From contig JNEM01006750.1 in NCBI GenBank assembly GCA_000697335.1, forward strand, positions 1-23,848: a stretch of 23,848 nucleotides of DNA, given 5' to 3'. This stretch comes from Conidiobolus incongruus B7586. Its lineage: Eukaryota > Entomophthoromycota > Entomophthoromycetes > Entomophthorales > Conidiobolaceae. A program made the position numbers and the translations under genes. The notes beneath the pieces were generated by a model. It was not told the DNA's origin. It saw nothing but the letters and a program-made list of their open reading frames with translations, and ran no database searches. Positions 18,071 through 23,848 of this stretch are shown here, in pieces (the first letter of the stretch is position 1; every line of letters begins with the position of its first letter).

Positions 18071-19332
18071 AAAAATTAAATATATTTAATTTGTTATTAT
18101 AATTCAATAATAATATTTAAAATTTATTGATTTGTCTTAAAAATTTCACAATTAAATAATTTTAATTGAATTATTTAATACCAGAAATAAATCAAAATAA
18201 TAGACTAATTGGTAATACAATAATAATCGAAACTTATTATGGGATTAAATAATAGATTGTTGCTAATTTGGAATTATCCCTACAAGCCTTTGACACTGTA
18301 TATTTAATTCCAAAGGTATAACACTTTAATATAATATATATTATTTAATTATTACAATATTTTTATCACTTTATATTTTAATATTATTCATGAGTAGAGA
18401 AATTTTTCTATTTGTTACATTACTTTACAATTTTACTATGCCATGCACTTCACTATTATTAATTCCAATTTCTTAACTATTTTTACTTTATTATCGCTAA
18501 AAGCTATACAATATAGATATTACTGTATTATTTTTATATAATATCCAAAATAATATTGTTGAAGTATTTATATTTATTAATTATCTTTTAATATAGAAAC
18601 ATGGGAATTTGACATTAAATAATGGTTTTTCTTTTTATCAATTTTTAAATACAACTTGTGAATAAATAGTCTATCATATATGGACTGATAATAAACTTAG
18701 GAAAGGCCACGATGCTATTGTCTATAATATACAAAATAAATTTCATAAATATGTAATTAAAATTTTAAATTTTTATACTTAATTATCGTGCATAAAATTT
18801 ATTGTATTCAATTCAATCATCAAAAATATAATCATAAAATAACTGAATATTTTATATAATTTGACGAACAAGTCAATATGTATTAAATTATTAATAGATA
18901 TTTAAATTAATTCTAGATTAATATATGATGTGATATTACAAATACAATTATATAATTTATTCTCTGTTGCTAAATTTGATATTTCAGAATAGCTTCAAGT
19001 TCCGATATTTCTCCTAATCAACTCTTGTAATTAATGTTACAGATGTGAAAATCAATTGATAGTCATTCGTATATTTAATTTTACAGAATATATTTTATAA
19101 AACTACAAAATTGTAAATGATTTCAAGCTTATTTAAATCTTTTACTGATATGTTACAATTAAGTTAATATCGCAAAGAGGTTATTAATCTAATAACTTTA
19201 GATCTTCGTGGAAATTTTTGGATTTTTTTGAACGGATTTACAAATGGAATCATATAAATATTGACTTATTTTTATTGGAGTTTAATCATATTAATTTAAT
19301 TTATTCTTTTAATTAATTTATATAATTTTAAA
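18071..19332. other. 1.3 kb AT-rich intergenic between divergent genes
   Basis: Holds the promoters of the bromodomain gene (-) and the Tyr/Gly-rich secreted protein gene (+). Two patches are a little less AT-rich: 18262-18310 (AATTATCCCTACAAGCCTTT) and 18690-18720 (AGGAAAGGCCACGATGCTAT). I could not assign either. A TATA box-like site lies at 19253. Confidence 0.5.
19253..19260 (+). promoter_or_regulatory. Possible TATA box of the Tyr/Gly-rich secreted protein gene
   Basis: TATAAATA set in CATATAAATA, about 73 bp upstream of the start codon, just after a less AT-rich stretch (GAACGGATTTACAAATGGAA). Position is plausible for a strongly expressed gene, but the window is full of similar octamers. 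Confidence 0.3.
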
Positions 19333-20133
19333 ATGAACAAATTCTTGACTACTTTAGCTTTGATCTTGCCCGCTTTAGCTGGTGGATATGATGACTATGA
19401 CAGCCATGGTAACTATGGTGATTACGATGGCTACGATGGAAAAGGTGACTATGGAAATGATAAGAGATACAGACCATCTTACTACCGCCGTGGATATGGA
19501 GACCATGACGATTACGACAACTATGGTAACTATGAAAACTATGGTGATTACGATGGCTACGATGAAAAAGATGGCTATGGAAGAGGCAAAAGATATGGCC
19601 CATCTTATTTCCGTCGTGGTTATGAAGATTATGGCGATTACGATGGCTATGGTTACAACAGAAAATATGGCAGTAAATACCATCGTCGTGGAAATGGCGG
19701 CTATGGTGGTTATGACAGATACGATGATTACGAAGGTAAAGGTGACTATGATAACTACGATGACTACGATGGTAAAGATGACTATGGTAATGGAAAGAAA
19801 TATGGCCCATCTTACTACCGTCGCGGAAATGATGGTTATGATGGCTATGGAAAAGATTATGGAGAAAACTATGGAATGGATTATGGAAATGGAAAACCAT
19901 ATGACGGGGACTATGAGAATAATAACGGATATGACAAAGGATATGGTGGGTATGGAAAAGTCAAACCATATAACTGGAAAGATGACTACGGAAACGACAA
20001 CGAATATGGGTCCTATGATAATGGAAATGGAGATAGGTCTTATGGGGATAATTATGACTATGAGTATGTTGACTATGATGACAATTACTACAACAGCCCT
20101 TATACTGGTGATAAATACTCCGAGGACTATTAA
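19333..20133 (+). CDS. Secreted Tyr/Gly/Asp-rich repeat protein with dibasic repeat units, 266 aa
   Basis: Not a family I can name. Residues 1-17 (MNKFLTTLALILPALAG) are a clear signal peptide with cleavage expected after Ala16 or nearby. The rest is almost wholly Tyr, Gly, Asp, Asn and Lys in GDYDGYD-like runs, with no Cys. Inside it a nonamer recurs after a basic pair: KR-YRPSYYRRG (44-54), KR-YGPSYFRRG (86-96), RK-YGSKYHRRG (110-120) and KK-YGPSYYRRG (155-165), spaced 42, 24 and 45 residues apart. A weaker KPYDGDY follows at 188. Fungal Kex2-type proteases cut after KR and RR, so short peptides such as YRPSYYRR could be released, as in kexin-processed repeat proteins. Alternatively it is a structural Tyr/Gly-rich wall or adhesive protein cross-linked through tyrosine. 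The tail is acidic and ends SEDY. Other long frames on both strands here are artefacts of the repetitive codons. Confidence 0.8.
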   Translation: MNKFLTTLALILPALAGGYDDYDSHGNYGDYDGYDGKGDYGNDKRYRPSYYRRGYGDHDDYDNYGNYENYGDYDGYDEKDGYGRGKRYGPSYFRRGYEDYGDYDGYGYNRKYGSKYHRRGNGGYGGYDRYDDYEGKGDYDNYDDYDGKDDYGNGKKYGPSYYRRGNDGYDGYGKDYGENYGMDYGNGKPYDGDYENNNGYDKGYGGYGKVKPYNWKDDYGNDNEYGSYDNGNGDRSYGDNYDYEYVDYDDNYYNSPYTGDKYSEDY

Positions 20134-20834
20134 ATGGCCTAAAAGCGAGCATGTATATTTTATTCCTCTCGCACCAATTACCTTTACCTACAGCTTATTT
20201 AACAATTTTATATTCAACCTATTAAACTCCATTTCTATAAAAATATTCTTACCTGAATTCAATTGATTGAGTATTTAATATTGCAAAATTTTTTGATTTT
20301 ATTATAATTATTATTATTATTATGCGTAATTTATTCAATAATATAAAAATATATTGACTTCAAGATCATTATTTCTTTACTCAAAAACAAACAATATCTA
20401 ATTGTATATTCTCTAATATTTTAACATGATAATCCCATTATTAATTACATTTGATATAAATAAAGCAAGTATCTGAATGCACAATAGATACCATCAGATT
20501 ATATAATAGGATCATTAAATTATTTAACAAATACATTTATAAAATATATCATTACCAACTATGGTATACTCTGCAATATATTACATTATAATGAATTTTG
20601 AAAATTAATAGATAAGTACTCTTATAAATATATCTCAATTAAAACTGATGTTATAATATATATTGATATGATAATAATATAATTTTTAATCATATTGATT
20701 AATAATAATGCAAATCTTGAATATAAAATTAGCCAAAATTATAGTTAGATTTTTGAAATTATTTGAAAATTCTATTCAATCATAGTAGTTATATTCTAAC
20801 TTATGAAAGCTTGATATTTTTTCATTTTATACTC
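20134..20834. other. AT-rich intergenic, nothing recognised
   Basis: 3' flank of the secreted repeat protein gene, including a (TTA)n-like run near 20310-20322. No ORF, RNA gene or element recognised. Confidence 0.5.
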
Positions 20835-21034
20835 CAGTCCAGCTCTTTTCAATTTTTTTCGCATCGACCCCGAAGTTAAAATTGCTGTCTGAGACCCCTT
20901 TTGATCAAAACGATTGATTGAAGGACTTCTGTAATATAATATATATTTATGTTTTACAGAATTACAAATTGCGACCCCTTTGTGAATCATGGTAACTCAC
21001 AACGGGATCATGTCCAAAATTTTGGGAAACACTA
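20835..21034. mobile_element. Short hAT-like nonautonomous element or fragment (about 200 bp)
   Basis: The right end, read on -, begins TAGTGTTTCCCAAAATTTTG and continues GACATGATCCCGTTG, very like the CAGTGKTTCCCAAA...GACCCC ends of many hAT elements. The left end begins CAGTCCAGCTCTTTTCAATT and reaches GCATCGACCCCG at about 20861-20872. Inside, GACCCCTTT occurs twice after ATTGC (about 20905 and 20970), another habit of hAT subterminal repeats. The termini are imperfect inverted repeats and I found no clear 8-bp target duplication, so it may be a fragment. No transposase is present. A 64-codon frame crosses it on -, with no recognisable content. Confidence 0.45.
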
Positions 21035-21044
21035 CCCTAGGCCA

Positions 21045-22407
21045 TTTTAGTTAATGGGTAAATTCATTTTGTATATAACTTTTGGAAGTTATCGAATAAA
21101 GCCAAGTTCATTTTATATATTTTATATAACAATAATATAATCTTATTTATAATTGGGATAATTATTATAATTTTAAAACTTTGAAGTTTATATATTATCA
21201 GCGCAATAATTTCTATAAATAGGAATATAATTCCAATTATTTAATCAATTTATTATAGACAGAATTACAAATTAAATACTTATATTCAATGCAAAATTAT
21301 TAGGAATAAAATATATAATTCAAAATAGATATAGTTTGAGAATCCTTAATAGAAATAAAATCAATAGACATTGCCTATAAAACGTAGATTTTGTTAATTT
21401 TTAAATAATTCTCTCTTATTCGAATTGAATCTTGAATAATAATTATCTATTTTTAGAAAATATATTTGTGTTGAACAATACATAGAAATATTGAATTAAA
21501 ATCATGATTTAAATTTCATACTATTATAATTTTATATCTAATTTAATATCAAATAATTCGCATGAATATCTAACTCAAAATTAAATGATCATCTTTTGGT
21601 GATATAGAATGTGCTAAAATTATTTATATTAATATTTTTGAAAGATTTAATTTATTTATAAATTATATATTATGTCCATATAAAATTGAATGTGTGAAAT
21701 ATCGAAATATTATTGAAAATTATATTAATACTTGATATAATAATTATTTGGTTATCAAATTTGCAACAATATTCAATTTTAACCTTAGAACAATTAATTA
21801 AATCAAAATATTAATGTTTGACACAAACTATTTCAATTTTGCTTCAATTTTCCTATGGGTTTTTTTCTTATCATATATATCATTTCAAAATCAAAATATA
21901 TATTTATTAAAACGATTCATAATAAAAATTTAATCTATAATAATGAAATATCAATTGCCAAAAAATCAATGTGTAAGATATATCCAATTTTCAATATATT
22001 TCACCCAGTTCAAATATTATTTGTGCCTTCAATTAATTATTTTTTTTCTTCTCAGAATAAGATTTTAATTATTTGAAAAAAAATTAAAACTACTATTTCT
22101 GCAAAACACAATATATCAGTATAAGCATAATGTCTTGATTTTTATTTGATTATTTAACTTTTATTTAATATTGAGAAAATAATTTCATATATTATTTTCT
22201 ATTTATTAATTTATAATTATATAATACATAATGAATATCAATGAATAATTTGAAAAAACAATATTATTTATATTTTTCTAACAAATATTATCATATAATT
22301 TTTTGAAAATATTAATATAATAATGATTTTTTTTAAAATATATTGTTATTAAGTTTCAATATATATTTAAATTATTATAAATTATTATATATATATATAT
22401 ATATATA
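21045..22407. other. 1.4 kb AT-rich intergenic, nothing recognised
   Basis: Plain AT-rich DNA with an (AT)n run at about 22386-22406 abutting the Tc1-like element. A 73-codon frame at 21855-22076 is low-complexity (I, K, N, F) and not credible. No RNA gene seen. Confidence 0.5.
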
Positions 22408-23848
22408 CTAGCCTATAAAAGTGAGTTATAAAATCAAAATTATTTATATACTTACCTATATCTTAAACAATTCTTAATTAAATGAATTCAAATTAAAATA
22501 TATAATTTACCTATATTAGTTGATTATAATTAACTATATTTGATTATATTTTATTAATTATTGATTAATATATCAAAACCTAAAATTTAACCAAGGTGAG
22601 TTATAAATTTGTGGGTTTATAAGTTAAGGGGGAATAAATAACAAAACTTAAATATATCTTTTTTTCTTTTGTTATATTATATATATTATAAAACTATTAA
22701 GCTAATATTTTAAAATTAATATTATAATACCTAAATCTCTCTCTAAAAAATTCACTTATATATTAATTAACTTTATAATAAAAATAAATCTATTTGAGAG
22801 ATTGTTAAAATTATTAGTGTTAGCTAATCTATTATAGTTAGGGTTAGTAAGAACAATATTAAAAGACATCTAAATTAAAACCTAAGTATATTAAGGTTAT
22901 AGATAAATATGATAAAAAGTATATTTATAGATTAGTTAATATAAGTAAGTATAATACTATTGTAAAAATATAATAAAAATTACAAAATTATACAAGAATA
23001 TTAATTAATACTAATATTATTATATATGCTTTATATTAAAATAAATATCACTTATATTATAAGAAAAAACACTTATAACTAAAAAAGTTTTATTATAAAG
23101 TTAAGCAAGAGTTTAAATATTAATACTAAAGTTGAACTAAAATTAATTAAAGTAAGGTTATTTAATTTAATAAAACAAAGATATATTTTAATAAATTTAA
23201 TAAAAAAGCTAGATTTTTCAAAAAAAAATAAAAAATCACTTTATAACCATTATGTTATTATAACCTAAAAATACAGTGATAAGTTAATTATAGTTTAAGA
23301 ATATATGTTATTTTTAAGTATAGGGTATTTTTATAAGTTTAATAGGGGAATGAATATTGAGAAATATTAAAGTATTTTGAATAATAAATTGAAAAAAACT
23401 ATTGAGTAGTATAGGTTAAATAAATTAAACATTATTTTCTAATAAGATAATACCCTTTATTATATTATAAATTCTATTATTAAATGGTTTAAAAATAACA
23501 AAATAACTATTATGAAATAACCTCTAAATTTCTTAATTTTAACTTAATTGAAAATTTTTAAAATTAATTAAAAAAATCAATTAAAACTTTCCCCCTAATA
23601 AAAAATTTAAATTAATTTTAAAAGTATATTCAAGAAGTTTAGAATAATATTAATCTTACTTAATATAAGAACCTAGTTGACTTTATACCCTATAAACTTA
23701 AAGAGGTTAAAAAAGCAAAAGATGGATATATTAAATATTAATTTTTCTATTAATATTAAAACCTATAGATTTATAACTTATTTTAAATATACTTTTAGTT
23801 TTGATATATTAATTAATAATTAATTAAATTTAACCTTATATATGATAT
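22408..23848 (+). mobile_element. Tc1-like (DD34E) transposon, decayed, right end beyond the window
   Basis: A long left inverted repeat runs from about 22408 (CTAGCCTATAAAAGTGAGTT) to about 22625. The right repeat starts at about 23760: AACCTATAGATTTATAACTT corresponds to the reverse complement of 22592-22617, and TTTTGATATATTAATTAATA at about 23800 matches the complement of 22555-22580. The right tip should lie about 100-200 bp past the window. Within the left repeat GTGAGTTATAAA occurs twice, at 22421 and 22596, in direct orientation 175 bp apart. This is the IR/DR arrangement known from Sleeping Beauty-type Tc1 elements. A transposase remnant lies between. No TA duplication can be tested because one end is missing. 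Confidence 0.7.
22800..23741 (+). pseudogene. Tc1-like transposase remnant
   Basis: Decayed coding region on +. Identified blocks: SIGYFYKFNRGMNIEKY (about 23317-23367; cf. GxxxxGxMNxEKY), then IIF-DNTLYY at about 23434 with two stop codons in place of Gln-Gln (FQQDNAP), then KWFKNNKITIMK (about 23480-23515), then NLIENF (about 23541; cf. SPDLNPIENLW), then NLVDFIPYKLKEVKKAKDGY and IKY before TAA at 23739-23741, the usual Tc1 C-terminus. The distance from the Asp codon (23446) to the Glu codon (23550) is 101 nt between them, which is 34 codons less one base. So the element was DD34E and has a one-base deletion there. Many stops are single-transition products of CAA, CAG or TGG. The N-terminal third is hard to read and its start at about 22800 is approximate. 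Confidence 0.65.

Noticed and set aside
19349-20266. Long frames on both strands over the Tyr/Gly-rich gene (Met/Thr-rich on +, His-rich on -)
   Set aside because: They are shadows produced by repeated GAT/TAT/GGT codons. Only the 19333 frame has a signal peptide and a conserved repeat.
20796-20990. 64-codon frame on -
   Set aside because: Lies across the hAT-like element and has no recognisable content.
21855-22076. 73-codon frame on +
   Set aside because: Low-complexity I/K/N/F composition expected from AT-rich DNA; no motif.
1-23848. tRNA genes, rRNA, CRISPR arrays, phage or bacterial operons
   Set aside because: No cloverleaf with a credible GGTTCGANTCC box, no rRNA stretch and no spaced direct repeats were seen; the genes are eukaryotic and spliced.

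Overview
The window is about 78-80% A+T by eye. It holds short spliced genes (52-57 bp introns with GTAAGT, GTAATT or GTAAAT donors and TAG acceptors), a fungal-type Ctr copper transporter, a fungal-type complex I small subunit and a secreted protein with dibasic repeats. Together these suggest a nuclear contig of a very AT-rich, early-diverging fungus (zoopagomycotan or entomophthoralean-like). This assignment is inference; no rRNA or other marker settles it.

Layout. 1-2620: a decayed mariner (D34D) copy on + with a second, full-length mariner of the same family inserted in it on the opposite strand. 3125-3436 (-): a divergent paralogue of succinate dehydrogenase assembly factor 4. 5512-7033 (+): a spliced GDA1/CD39 nucleoside diphosphatase. 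It converges on 7110-7424 (-), the well-conserved SDHAF4 gene. 8603-8915 (-): a three-exon, 67-residue complex I subunit of the NDUFA3 / fungal 9.5 kDa type, visible only after splicing. 10352-10785: an unusually GC-rich, hairpin-rich island without an ORF (ncRNA gene or solo LTR). 11095-12668: a second mariner, again with a short antiparallel copy of its own family inside it. 13086-13418: a second GC-rich island with LTR-like features. 14656-15213 (+): a Ctr copper transporter. 15959-18070 (-): a BRD7/BRD9-like bromodomain protein. 19333-20133 (+): a secreted Tyr/Gly/Asp-rich protein with repeated [KR][KR]-Y-G-P-S-Y-Y-R-R-G units. 20835-21034: a short hAT-like element. 22408 to the window end: a Tc1-like (DD34E) element with long inverted repeats, each carrying a second direct repeat.

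The genes do not form an operon-like system. SDHAF4 and the complex I subunit both serve mitochondrial respiration, and the Ctr transporter supplies copper that cytochrome oxidase needs, but their proximity may be chance. Genes sit as islands of better codon content in AT-rich, element-littered DNA. The DNA transposons are eroded largely by G:C to A:T transitions, as repeat-targeted mutation or a strong AT mutational bias would produce.

The most interesting items are the repeat protein with possible kexin sites, the two GC-rich islands, the SDHAF4 duplicate that has lost half of its signature, and the twice-repeated antiparallel mariner nesting.
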